Positions 17,891 to 30,827 of a stretch of DNA of 64,000 nucleotides are shown here, one piece after another; the stretch's first letter is position 1, and every line of letters starts with the position of its first letter. The DNA is from JAXLYE01 sp046351595. GTDB taxonomy: Bacteria > Myxococcota_A > Polyangia > Palsa-1104 > JAEUJZ01. Position numbers and translations under genes: made by a program. The stretch spans positions 124,001 through 188,000 of the forward strand of contig JAXLYE010000003.1 of NCBI GenBank assembly GCA_046351595.1. The letters run 5' to 3'. A model generated the notes under the pieces. That model did not search any database and was not told the origin of the DNA. It worked only from the letters and a program-made list of their open reading frames with translations.

Positions 17891-18721
17891 ATGGCCCAAA
17901 GGACCCGCGGGCCGGCCGAGCCGCGCACCGCCGATGCGGCCGAGCCGCGCGCGCGCAAGCCGCGGCCGCGCACCGCCACCACCAGCCCGCGCAAGGCCGC
18001 GAGCAAGCGCAGCGGCAGCCTGCCGAGCGAGCTGTTCGCGCCGCAGCCGGTCGCCGTCGTGCCGCCGCCGGAGCTGCCGCCGCCCGAGCCGCCGCCGCCC
18101 GAGCCGCCGCCGCCCGAGCCGCCGCCGCCCGAGCCGCCGCCGCCCGAGCCGCCGCCGCCGCCCGAGCGGCTTATTGACGGCTCGGTCCATGACACCGAGA
18201 CGCCGGCCGCCGCGCTGGTGCCGGTCGACGCGCCGGCCGAGGTCTTGCCCGCACCCGCGAGCGCGTTGCCGGTTGCGGCGACGGGACCCGACCTGCTGCT
18301 CGGCGTGCGGGCCGAGCTCGCGGCGCTGCGGCAGGAGCTTCTGGCGCAGGACGAGCGCGAGGCGACGGCGCGGGCGGGCGCGCTGGCGCAGGCGCTGCGG
18401 CTGGCCACCGCCGCGGCTCACCACCTCGACAAGGTGAGCCGCGAGGTCAGCGACGCCATGGCGCAGCTGCGCGGCCTGCAGGTCGGCCTCGCCGAGCTCG
18501 GGCAGAAGCTGGCGCAGCGGGACGAGGAGGTGCGCGCGGCCCGCGCCGAGCAGCTGCGCGAGCAGGACGCGGTGCGGGCGCAGCTCACGGAGCTCGGGCA
18601 GAAGCTGTTCAAGCTGAACCTGCGCGCGCAGGAGGACAGCGCGGTGAGCCGCAAGAGCGCGGCGGAGCTCGCGCAAGAAGTGCAGCGGCTGGCGCGGGCC
18701 CTGGCGCTGCCGCCGCGCTGA
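17891..18721 (+). CDS. hypothetical Pro-rich coiled-coil protein
   Basis: 276 residues, not recognised. Three zones are visible. Residues 1-45 are basic and disordered (many Arg, Lys, Pro). Residues about 58-95 are an array of PPPEP units encoded by tandem 15-base repeats (18060-18165). From about 135 to the end the chain is a predicted coiled coil, rich in Ala, Leu, Glu and Arg with heptad spacing (for example LRAELAALRQELLAQDE-like stretches). No signal peptide. Position between the PAAR-like gene and the MopE-like lipoprotein suggests a T6SS accessory protein such as a cytoplasmic chaperone. The heptads support oligomerisation, but the function is unknown. The repeat tract could vary in length between strains. 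Confidence 0.65.
   Translation: MAQRTRGPAEPRTADAAEPRARKPRPRTATTSPRKAASKRSGSLPSELFAPQPVAVVPPPELPPPEPPPPEPPPPEPPPPEPPPPEPPPPPERLIDGSVHDTETPAAALVPVDAPAEVLPAPASALPVAATGPDLLLGVRAELAALRQELLAQDEREATARAGALAQALRLATAAAHHLDKVSREVSDAMAQLRGLQVGLAELGQKLAQRDEEVRAARAEQLREQDAVRAQLTELGQKLFKLNLRAQEDSAVSRKSAAELAQEVQRLARALALPPR
18060..18165 (+). repeat. tandem 15-base repeats encoding PPPEP
   Basis: About six to seven consecutive units of a 15-base sequence reading CCGCCGCCGCCCGAG with small changes, in frame within the coiled-coil gene at 17891. Each unit codes for Pro-Pro-Pro-Glu-Pro. The unit length is a multiple of three, so copy-number changes would preserve the frame and alter only the length of the Pro-rich arm. 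Confidence 0.85.
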
Positions 18722-18766
18722 CGCATGGAAGCCGACGAGACGCCCCGGTCATCGAGGAGGATGCAG

Positions 18767-22258
<3,492 letters not shown>

Positions 22259-22272
22259 CGGGCGGGGGCAGC

Positions 22273-23145
22273 GTGCGGAGTCGAAGCCACATAGCGGTCG
22301 TCGGCCGGGTCCTGGTCCTGCTCGCGCTGGTCGCGGTCGTGGCTGCGGGCGGGGGCGTGACCGCGGCGCGCGCCCAGTCGCCCGAGCCGGAGCCGGCGCC
22401 TGCGAGCGGGTCTACGAGCGGGCCCACGGGCGGGCTGGTGCTGCTCGGGGCGCCGCCGCGCGCGTCGCTGCTCGTCGATGGCAAGGCGGCCGCGGTGACG
22501 CCGCTTGTGGCGCCGCTGCGGCTCGGACCGGGCGCGCACGCGGTGCTGCTGAAGCGGCCGGGCTTCCGCTCGTTCGAGGCGCAGGTCGAGATCTTCGCCG
22601 AGCGCGTGGTCGCGCTCGAGGTCGAGATGCCGCGCACCGCGGGCGTGCTGGTGGTGACGGCCAAGGCCGCGGCGGCGCCGGCCCGCGTCTTCGTCGACGG
22701 CACGCCGCGCGGCGAGGCGCCGCTCGAGCTGGAGGTCGGCCAGGGCCCGCACCAGGTGCGCATCCACCGCGACGGCTTCTACGAGGACACGTTCCAGTTC
22801 GAGGCGGTGCTGGGCGAGGAGACCGCGCACGAGGCGCAGCTGCGCGAGCTGCCGCCCAACGTCAACCCCTACCGCCGGCTGGAAGAGAAGAAGCCGTGGT
22901 ATACGCGCTGGTGGGTCTGGACGCTGGCGGCGGTCGGTGCGGCCGGGGTCGCGACCGCGGTGATCGTGCCGGCGGTGCTGTCGTCGCGCAGCGACTGTCA
23001 GAAGCTCGGGGGCGAGGTCTGCTTCCCGGTGCAGGTCATGCCGGCCGACCCGGCGGCACCAGCGACGCAGGCGCTGATCACGCCGCACGCGCTGGTCACG
23101 CCGCACGCGCTGGTCGGCACCGCGGGGCTCTCGCTCCGCTTCTAA
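22273..23145 (+). CDS. exported PEGA-domain protein with C-terminal membrane anchor
   Basis: 290 residues from the GTG at 22273. An N-terminal signal peptide ends near AARAQ. Two PEGA-like beta domains follow: residues about 55-120 (LLVDGKAAAVTPLVAPLRLGPG then HAVLLKRPGF) and about 130-200 (ARVFVDGTPRGEAPLELEVG then HQVRIHRDGF). A hydrophobic helix at about 225-247 (WWVWTLAAVGAAGVATAVIVP) follows an acidic/basic stretch. The last residues (TAGLSLRF) form a terminal strand ending in Phe. PEGA domains are surface-layer-like beta folds common in myxobacterial envelope proteins. It lies 14 bases after the MopE-like gene and probably shares its transcript. Confidence 0.8.
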   Translation: MRSRSHIAVVGRVLVLLALVAVVAAGGGVTAARAQSPEPEPAPASGSTSGPTGGLVLLGAPPRASLLVDGKAAAVTPLVAPLRLGPGAHAVLLKRPGFRSFEAQVEIFAERVVALEVEMPRTAGVLVVTAKAAAAPARVFVDGTPRGEAPLELEVGQGPHQVRIHRDGFYEDTFQFEAVLGEETAHEAQLRELPPNVNPYRRLEEKKPWYTRWWVWTLAAVGAAGVATAVIVPAVLSSRSDCQKLGGEVCFPVQVMPADPAAPATQALITPHALVTPHALVGTAGLSLRF

Positions 23146-23185
23146 GGGGGCGCGCGCCCGCTGCGGGTGCGCCTACATACGCTCA

Positions 23186-23209
23186 ATAACTGACATAAAT
23201 GTCGGTTAT
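23186..23209. promoter_or_regulatory. AT-rich 11-base inverted repeat, operator-like
   Basis: Arms ATAACTGACAT and ATGTCGGTTAT are reverse complements with one mismatch, separated by AA. The element lies in the 84-base gap before the gene at 23230, in a stretch from about 23175 to 23250 that is far richer in A and T than the surroundings. The symmetry and length fit a dimeric repressor or activator site. A weak rho-independent terminator for the PEGA gene is possible but there is no T-run. Confidence 0.55.
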
Positions 23210-23229
23210 GGAAATGATGAGAGATATAA

Positions 23230-25392
23230 ATGGGAAATATATTTGACTCCTCGCTGTACGAGCTGGACACCTCGACCGCGCCGGCCGCGGGCGACCTGCC
23301 CTCGTTCCTGAAGCCGTCGGACTTCTCGCGCAGCATCCACCCGATCAGCAAGCAGCTGTACTACGACGTCGCGCGCGCCAGCGAGGGCGGCAAGAAGTCG
23401 ATCGTGGTCTCGCAGAACGACACCTTCTGGCACGTCGTCGATCGGCTCGATCAGAACAAGGGCAAGCTGCTCGTGACGGTCGCGGTGGCGGCGGCGGGCT
23501 GCGCGATCACGCTCGGCGTCGGGCCGGCGATCGGGCTGGCGGGCAAGGCCATCTCGTGGGCGGCGATGCAGATCTTCCTGGCGCTGCGCGTGCGCAGCAA
23601 GCGCAAGAACATCCAGAAGTTCCGGGACGGCGGCGGCACGTCGACCAAGACCGTGCAGCAGACCATCCGCAACTCGCAGACCGGCGTCGATCAGACCTTC
23701 GACGTCACAGTCAACAACGAGACCTACGGCGAGCAGATCCTCGACGACGTCCGCTACGTCATTCAGAACAGCGACTTCACCAACATCCACGACTCCTTCT
23801 CGGACCTGTTCCGGGACTTCGAGAAGTTCCGGAAGTACTTCTCGTTCCCCAAGATCAGCAACGAGACCGGCGCCGGCGAGAACCAGTACACGATCAAGGC
23901 GCAGTTCAACCCGGGCAGCATCCGCAGCTGCCAGGACGCGATCGAGCTGTGGGAGCTTGTCTGCCGCTTCGCGGAGCGCAAGAACAAGATCCGCGCGATC
24001 GCGATGCTGCTCGACGAGTTCTTCATGTACGTCGAGATGGCGCTCTCCGAGTACACCGCCGACTCGATCCGGATGGGCCGCGAGGCCTGGGACGCGTTCA
24101 CCAACCAGGGCAAGCGCGACCCGATGCAGGTGGTGCGCGACATGGTGGACTACTCCGGGCGCATGAAGACCGGCGCCTGGTACAAGGACCTTTTCAGCAT
24201 CGGCCTGAACGTGAAGACCTTCTACGGCGCCATCCCGATGCGGATCAAGGAGACCGCGTACGGCAAGCGCTTCGGCGACCGCGTGTTCCTGGAGCTCTTG
24301 CGCCGCGAGGACGCGGCGGCGTTCCGGAACTATGCGGGCAAGTTCTACGACCGCGCGCTCGCCCGCCCGAGCGTGAAGCTCGGCGCCAAGATCCGCGGCA
24401 GCAAGTACGAGCTGCCGCTGAAGGAGAAGTGGCTGAAGTCCGCGGCCGCGAAGGGCCTGGACGCGGCGTTCGCCATGCTCGATGCCGCGTTCACGGGGTA
24501 CAGCCCGGTGTCGCTCGGCAACATCGTCAACTGGGAGAAGCCGGCGCTCGACGACGTGGTCGGCACCGGCCTGGACATCGCCATCGGCAACCTGGCGACG
24601 TTCTTCGAGAAGGCGGTGATCGACGGCGACAAGATGGCCGACATCGTCACCAACCCCGAGACCTTCTTCGCGCAGTTCATGACCGGCGCGGACGGCGCGG
24701 CCTTCGGCGTCGACCTCGTGGTCAACGCGCTGGCCGACATCGCGTTCAACTGGTGGGACAAGCGCAAGCTCGAGCTCAACGCGCAGTCCGCGGCGAAGCG
24801 CCTGGGCACCATCAAGAAGTTCGCCAAGGACGACATCGAGGGCTACGTCGACCTGATCGAGGGCTGGGGCGCCTCGTTCCGCAAGGCCAACACCTCGGGC
24901 GGCTACGAGGCGCTGCCGGCCATGGTCGAGTGCTTCCGGCACGAGGCGGCCATGGACGGCAACATGGCGCGCCACTTCTTCGGCGAGCTTACGCTGATGT
25001 TCAACAAGATGGACATGCTGATGGACAGCGTCTACAAGCAGGCCGCCGTCGAGATCAACAACTACATCCACGAGCACACCAGCGCCCCGGGCAGCGCGTG
25101 CTCGGGCGCGTTCCGGACCACGATCTGCAAGGGCGCCTGCTATAACTCCGCCGAGAACGGCATCAAGCGCATCATCGCCACGGCCGCCTCCAGCGTGAAC
25201 ATGGCGACGAAGCTGGACGCCAAGGCCAAGACGGAGACGCTGCGCAAGCTGCAGGAGTGGGAGAGCGCGCTGCGCACCAGCGTGACCTTCGACGAGATCC
25301 CGTGCTCGCCGCTGCCGGGGCCGACCAAGCCGACGAACACGCCGCTCAGCCTGGCGCGCTCGGTGGTCAAGCAGATGGGGATCAAGCTGTAG
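23230..25392 (+). CDS. unrecognised 720-residue protein at the end of the T6SS locus
   Basis: 720 residues, not matched to any family I know. No signal peptide. Residues about 78-117 are strongly hydrophobic (VTVAVAAAGCAITLGVGP then IGLAGKAISWAAMQIFLAL), long enough for one or two membrane passes, followed by a basic stretch. The rest is mainly amphipathic helix. Four Cys are clustered at about 618-638 (SACSGAF, TICKGACYN). The first codons use AAT, ATA and TTT, which are rare in neighbouring genes, and the leader is AT-rich with a palindrome. Its place after the tip genes and its hydrophobic segment fit a membrane-active T6SS effector, but no immunity gene is obvious. Function remains open. 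Confidence 0.65.
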   Translation: MGNIFDSSLYELDTSTAPAAGDLPSFLKPSDFSRSIHPISKQLYYDVARASEGGKKSIVVSQNDTFWHVVDRLDQNKGKLLVTVAVAAAGCAITLGVGPAIGLAGKAISWAAMQIFLALRVRSKRKNIQKFRDGGGTSTKTVQQTIRNSQTGVDQTFDVTVNNETYGEQILDDVRYVIQNSDFTNIHDSFSDLFRDFEKFRKYFSFPKISNETGAGENQYTIKAQFNPGSIRSCQDAIELWELVCRFAERKNKIRAIAMLLDEFFMYVEMALSEYTADSIRMGREAWDAFTNQGKRDPMQVVRDMVDYSGRMKTGAWYKDLFSIGLNVKTFYGAIPMRIKETAYGKRFGDRVFLELLRREDAAAFRNYAGKFYDRALARPSVKLGAKIRGSKYELPLKEKWLKSAAAKGLDAAFAMLDAAFTGYSPVSLGNIVNWEKPALDDVVGTGLDIAIGNLATFFEKAVIDGDKMADIVTNPETFFAQFMTGADGAAFGVDLVVNALADIAFNWWDKRKLELNAQSAAKRLGTIKKFAKDDIEGYVDLIEGWGASFRKANTSGGYEALPAMVECFRHEAAMDGNMARHFFGELTLMFNKMDMLMDSVYKQAAVEINNYIHEHTSAPGSACSGAFRTTICKGACYNSAENGIKRIIATAASSVNMATKLDAKAKTETLRKLQEWESALRTSVTFDEIPCSPLPGPTKPTNTPLSLARSVVKQMGIKL

Positions 25393-25722
25393 CAGCGGGC
25401 GGCCCGAGACCGAGAGCGTGTATGCGCGTGACGAAAAAGGGGTCTTTGGCAGCCGCTCCCTGGGGAGTCACTGGCTAACTCGCGAATTTATGAGCGAAAG
25501 AACGGCGTCATTGCACAGGGCTTCTTGCTCGTGCAGTCTGGTTGCCGTGCTGGGGTCGGTGTGCTAGCGCCTCTGGCCGCCCGCTCCGGCGCAGGGCGCT
25601 GGGGCCGGCGCTGCGGACTGGCGTGCAGGCGCCGAACGCGATCGCTATCGGAGGGGAGAATTGACTGCCCTGTCGACGCTGGGCGCAGAGAGTGACCAGA
25701 TGCTCTCTTCGACGGCTACCGC
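25393..25722. other. 330-base intergenic region, no gene seen
   Basis: The region separates the T6SS locus from the MscS-type channel gene, both on the + strand. I see no convincing small gene or terminator. At 25660-25676 a TTGACTGCCCTGTCGAC sequence resembles the perfect palindrome at 41740, though it is less symmetric. It could hold the promoter of the channel gene, but no -35/-10 pair is certain. Confidence 0.5.
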
Positions 25723-27939
25723 ATGAGCACCGAACTGCTGCGGATCAACGGACTGTTCGCCGGAGCTGGGTTTGTCCTGCTGCTGCTGGTGGCGCTCTTG
25801 GCGTCCGGCCTGCTGGTGCGCACCGCGCGCCTGTTCCTGCGCGCCCTGACCACGTCCGAGCAGCCCCCGCTGACCGCGTCCTTTCAGCGCAGCGTGCGGC
25901 GCGCGACCGCCGTGCTGCTGGCGCTGTCCGCGCTGCTCCTGGGCGGAGCCGCCGTGTTCACGAGCGCACGCGGGCACAGCCTGGGCCAGCTCGTGCAGAA
26001 CTACGTCCGCCAGCTGGGCCAGAGAGAGTGGACGGAGCTTGCCGTGGCCCTGCTCAAGCCGCTCGGCGTGCTCCTGGCGGCCTTCATCGCCTCGCGCATC
26101 CTCCTGCGCCTGTTGCACTCGCTGAGCCAGCGCCTGCAGCAGTCCGAGTCGCTGGCCCGCCACCGCGAGCGCATCGTGACGGCCTTCGACACCCTGCGCG
26201 GCGGGCTGCTGGCCGTGCTGCTGTTCGGCAGCGTGCTTCTGTGCGTCCAGCTACTCGCCGTGTCTGAGCCCGTGCGCCACGTGCTGGTGGGCATCGCCTA
26301 CCTCGGTGTCGCGGTCCCGCTCGCCCGCTGCGCGGTCAGCACCGCGCACCTCGTGATCGACGTGCTGTTCGATCTGTCCACGGCGCTCGAGGGGCTCGGC
26401 AGCCGGCTGCGCTACCTGGGCCGCCTGCGCCACCTCGCCCCCTTGAGCAAGCGCGCCGCCGATTACTTGATCTATGTCGGCGTCGCCACCTGGACCGCCG
26501 AGCAGCTGGCGCCCGGGACCTGGGCCGCGCAGGCCGGACGGATCGCCCTGCGCGTCATCACCATCTTCTACCTGAGCCGCGTCTTCATCGAAGTCTGCCT
26601 GCTGTTCCTCAACGAGTTCTTCCTGAACCGCGAGGGCCAGGGCGCGGCCGAGCTGCAGCAGCGCCAGACCCTGGTGCCGGTCGCCGCCAGCATCCTGCGC
26701 TACCTGATCTACTTCATGGCGGTGGTCATGAGCCTGCGCGAGGCCGGCCTCGATCCCACGCCGCTCCTGGCCGGCGCGGGCGTCGCCGGCATCGCCGTCG
26801 GCCTGGGCGCGCAGTCCTTCGTCGGCGACATCGTCGCCGGGTTCTTCATCCTGTTCGAGAACCTGCTCCTGGTCGGCGATCTGGTCCAGATCGGCGAGGT
26901 CAAGGGCAAGGTCGAAGAGATCGGCGTGCGCACCACCAAGGTGCGTGACGACGAGGGCATCCTGCACATCCTGCCCAACGGCGAGGTGCGCAAGATCTCC
27001 AGCCACTCGCGGGGCTACATCAACGTCATCGCCGATCTGCCGGTTCCCTACGGCGAGGATCTGCCGCGGCTGTTCGATGCGATAAACCAGAAGATGGTCG
27101 CCGTGCGCGAGGCCCACCCCGACCTCATCGGACCGACCGAGCTGGGGATCGAAGAGCTGCGCGACGCCTCGATCCTGATACGCACCGTGACCATGGCGCG
27201 GCCCGGCAAAGCGGAAGAACTCGTCGGCGTGGTGCGCCTGGCGCTGTGGGAAGCGATGACCGCGGCGCGCGTGGCGCCTCCGTATACGCGCCACGTGCTG
27301 CTGCCTGCGCCCGAGGAGACAGCCGCGGGGCTCCCGGCGGAAGCGCGCAGCCGCCGCGTCCAGGCACCGCGCGCCGACATCCAGAAGCTCAAGGCGTACA
27401 ACCTGTACCTGGCGCTGGACGTCGACGGCAGCGGCTCCCTCGAGCAGGCCGACGTCGACCGGCTGGCGCAGCGCCTGGCAACGGCCCCGGGTCGGCCGCT
27501 CGATCCGGCGGTGCTGGCGCGCCTGCAGGCCAGCCTGAAGGCCTACTGGCTCGAGATCACGCGCTCCGTCGATCGCGACGCGGACGGGCGGATCTCGCGC
27601 GAGGAGTTCCTTGCGTTCTGCAGCGCGCTCTCCGAAGACCTGAGCGGCCCGGCCGGAGACGCGATCAGCGCGCTGGCCAGCGTCCTGTTCACCGCCTATG
27701 ACCACGGCGGCTCCGGCACCCTGTCCGAGCAGGAGTTCCTCGGCTTCACGCGCGCCCACGGTCTGAACGATGCCGCGGCCAGCGCCGGCTTCCGCCTGAT
27801 CGACCGCGACCGCAACGGCCACATCTCGAAAGAGGAGTGGCTGCGCTTCATGCGCGACGTGTTCGTCAGCCGCAGGCTCAACGACGCATCGGCGGTGGTG
27901 TTCGGACCGGGCTGCCGCGACCTCGCCGCCGAGACGTAG
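25723..27939 (+). CDS. MscS-family mechanosensitive channel with four EF-hands
   Basis: 738 residues. Several N-terminal membrane helices (about residues 8-35, 60-85, 105-130, 165-210 and 260-300) precede a typical MscS core. The pore helix region is LLAGAGVAGIAVGLGAQSFVGDIVAG (split over about residues 347-373), followed by LLVGDLVQIGEVKGKVEEIG and the beta domain with HILPNGEV. After an alpha/beta domain to about 520 the chain continues into an EF-hand region. Loops start at D566 (DVDGSGSL), D617 (DRDADGRI), D660 (DHGGSGTL) and D694 (DRDRNGHI), each followed by an acidic residue at position 12. Gating by calcium is therefore plausible, but is inference from the fusion. Stands alone; the next gene is convergent. 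Confidence 0.9.
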   Translation: MSTELLRINGLFAGAGFVLLLLVALLASGLLVRTARLFLRALTTSEQPPLTASFQRSVRRATAVLLALSALLLGGAAVFTSARGHSLGQLVQNYVRQLGQREWTELAVALLKPLGVLLAAFIASRILLRLLHSLSQRLQQSESLARHRERIVTAFDTLRGGLLAVLLFGSVLLCVQLLAVSEPVRHVLVGIAYLGVAVPLARCAVSTAHLVIDVLFDLSTALEGLGSRLRYLGRLRHLAPLSKRAADYLIYVGVATWTAEQLAPGTWAAQAGRIALRVITIFYLSRVFIEVCLLFLNEFFLNREGQGAAELQQRQTLVPVAASILRYLIYFMAVVMSLREAGLDPTPLLAGAGVAGIAVGLGAQSFVGDIVAGFFILFENLLLVGDLVQIGEVKGKVEEIGVRTTKVRDDEGILHILPNGEVRKISSHSRGYINVIADLPVPYGEDLPRLFDAINQKMVAVREAHPDLIGPTELGIEELRDASILIRTVTMARPGKAEELVGVVRLALWEAMTAARVAPPYTRHVLLPAPEETAAGLPAEARSRRVQAPRADIQKLKAYNLYLALDVDGSGSLEQADVDRLAQRLATAPGRPLDPAVLARLQASLKAYWLEITRSVDRDADGRISREEFLAFCSALSEDLSGPAGDAISALASVLFTAYDHGGSGTLSEQEFLGFTRAHGLNDAAASAGFRLIDRDRNGHISKEEWLRFMRDVFVSRRLNDASAVVFGPGCRDLAAET

Positions 27940-28196
27940 CCGAGCCCTCGTCGGGCCGCCCGGGGTCCGCCGCCACCGCCTGCGCCGCGCGCTCTGCGAG
28001 TCGGCGCGGCGGGTCCGGGGCGCGTTCGCAAGCACGTCCCCAGGCCCGCGGAGCCCGCGGCTCCAACGAGAGGCTACTCGGCTGCAAGCCGCACCAGCAG
28101 ATCGACCGAGTCACCGCGCGGCGGCGCGACGGGCGCCGGTGCCGCCGCTCGCAGCCACCGCGCAGAAGGGACCTGAAGACCCCTGCGGCGCCGGGC

Positions 28197-29102
28197 TCAG
28201 GGCGGATCGCGCCGCGGCGCCCGCTCGGGCTCGCGCCCCGCGCGGCGCAGCAGCGGCTCGCTCAGATCGTCGAGGAGGCGCAGCAGCGGCTCCGGCTCGG
28301 CGGACAGCTTGCTGATGCGCTCGTGCAGCGCCGCCGACAGCGCCGAGAGCTGCGCCCGGAAGAGCTCGGCCGTGTCGTGCAGCCCGGGCTGCCGTCCGCT
28401 CGGCATCGGCCCGAGGTCGTGCACGAGCTGGTAGCCGCGCCCGATCAGCCAGCCCACCTGGGCCCAGGCCGCGGCCTCGCGGGACCCGGCCGCCACCGCC
28501 GCCGCCTCTGCCGCCATCGCGAACAGGGCGCCGGTCTTGAGCGCGTGGTAGCTCTGCGCGCCCTCGGGCGCGTGCGCGCCGGCGGTGAGATCCTGCTCCA
28601 GCCCCTGCCCGCCGACCAGGCCCGAGGTCGAGCCGGTCGCGGCGCTGAGCAGCTCAAGGATGCGCACCGAGCGGCTGGCGAGCGAGCGCGGCGCCCCCGC
28701 GACCAGCCCGAAGCTGCGCGCCACCAGCGCGTCCCCGACGAGCAGCGCCCGCGCCTCGCCGAACAGCACGTGGACCGTCGGGCGCCCGCGGCGCAGCGTC
28801 GCGCCGTCGAAGCACGGCAGGTCGTCGTGGACCAGCGAGGCGATGTGGATCAGCTCGACCGCGCACGCCGCGCGCACCGCCAGATCCTGCGCCGCGCCGC
28901 GCGCCCCGCACGCCTGTGCCACCTTCAAAAGGAGCAGCGGCCGCACGCGCTTGCCGCCGGAGAAGACGGCGTAGCGCATGGCGCGGTGGAGCGGCTCGGG
29001 CTGCGTGTCCGCGGTCGGCAGGAAGCGCTCCAGCGCCTCTTCGATCAGCGGGACCAGGTTGGGCGGCCAGGGGGTCGAGGCCAGCGAGCTGTCCTTCTTC
29101 AT
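28197..29102 (-). CDS. prenyl diphosphate synthase of the encapsulin cluster
   Basis: 301 residues. Short-chain isoprenyl diphosphate synthases condense isopentenyl and allylic diphosphates to geranyl or farnesyl diphosphate. The substrate-binding GGKRVRP (about 49-55) and the first Asp-rich motif are present (D93, D94, D98 in HDDLPCFD, followed by LRRGRPT). GGQGLEQDL and the KTGALF motif also occur. The second Asp-rich motif, normally DDxxD after FQ, is reduced to YQLVHDLGP with only D229, so catalysis may be altered. Last gene of the four-gene cluster, 81 bases after a shell gene, with a GAGGAGG ribosome binding site. It would supply substrate to the cyclase, or be a cargo itself; no LGTSAAR motif is present. 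Confidence 0.85.
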   Translation of the reverse strand: MKKDSSLASTPWPPNLVPLIEEALERFLPTADTQPEPLHRAMRYAVFSGGKRVRPLLLLKVAQACGARGAAQDLAVRAACAVELIHIASLVHDDLPCFDGATLRRGRPTVHVLFGEARALLVGDALVARSFGLVAGAPRSLASRSVRILELLSAATGSTSGLVGGQGLEQDLTAGAHAPEGAQSYHALKTGALFAMAAEAAAVAAGSREAAAWAQVGWLIGRGYQLVHDLGPMPSGRQPGLHDTAELFRAQLSALSAALHERISKLSAEPEPLLRLLDDLSEPLLRRAGREPERAPRRDPP

Positions 29103-29138
29103 CTCTGCGCCTCCTCTGCAAGACGGGGCGATCGCGCG

Positions 29139-29167
29139 CCAGGCCCGACCGGCGCGCCCGGGCCTGG
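29139..29167 (-). other. perfect 9-base stem-loop between shell gene and prenyl synthase
   Basis: Arms CCAGGCCCG and CGGGCCTGG are exact reverse complements with an 11-base loop. The hairpin starts 17 bases after the stop codon of the shell gene at 29184 in the sense of transcription. No T-run follows, so it is not a standard rho-independent terminator. It could stabilise the shell mRNA end or reduce read-through into the prenyl synthase gene. Confidence 0.65.
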
Positions 29168-29183
29168 ACAGGATCGCATCTAA

Positions 29184-30602
<1,419 letters not shown>

Positions 30603-30776
30603 CCCTGCTCGGGTCTCGGGCGGTCTGTGCCCCGCCCGCCACCTCAGGTAACCAGCCAGAATAGATAGAAAGCCGGGCGCGCCGGAAGGAGCCAGCGACC
30701 GCGGGAGCGCAGGAGGGCGGACTCCCGGCGCGAAAGCGACGGGATTCCCGCGGGCGACAGGACCCGTGTCCGTACG

Positions 30777-30827
30777 CCCGCTCCCGCTCCTGCCTCCCTG
30801 CCCGCTCCTCCCTCCGCAGCCGGCTGC
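30777..30827 (-). other. G-rich tract and 12-base palindrome between the two shell genes
   Basis: On the sense (-) strand five GGG runs lie within 36 bases (complement of C-runs at 30777, 30783, 30796, 30801 and 30810), a pattern able to form a G-quadruplex in the mRNA. The perfect palindrome GCAGCCGGCTGC (30816-30827) touches the stop codon of shell protein B. The whole gap between the shell genes is 225 bases. Its structure could set the ratio of the two shell proteins; this is inference. Confidence 0.5.

Noticed and set aside
18060..18165. Short tandem repeats as a CRISPR or minisatellite outside genes
   Set aside because: The 15-base units are in frame and encode PPPEP inside a coding sequence; no spacers are present.
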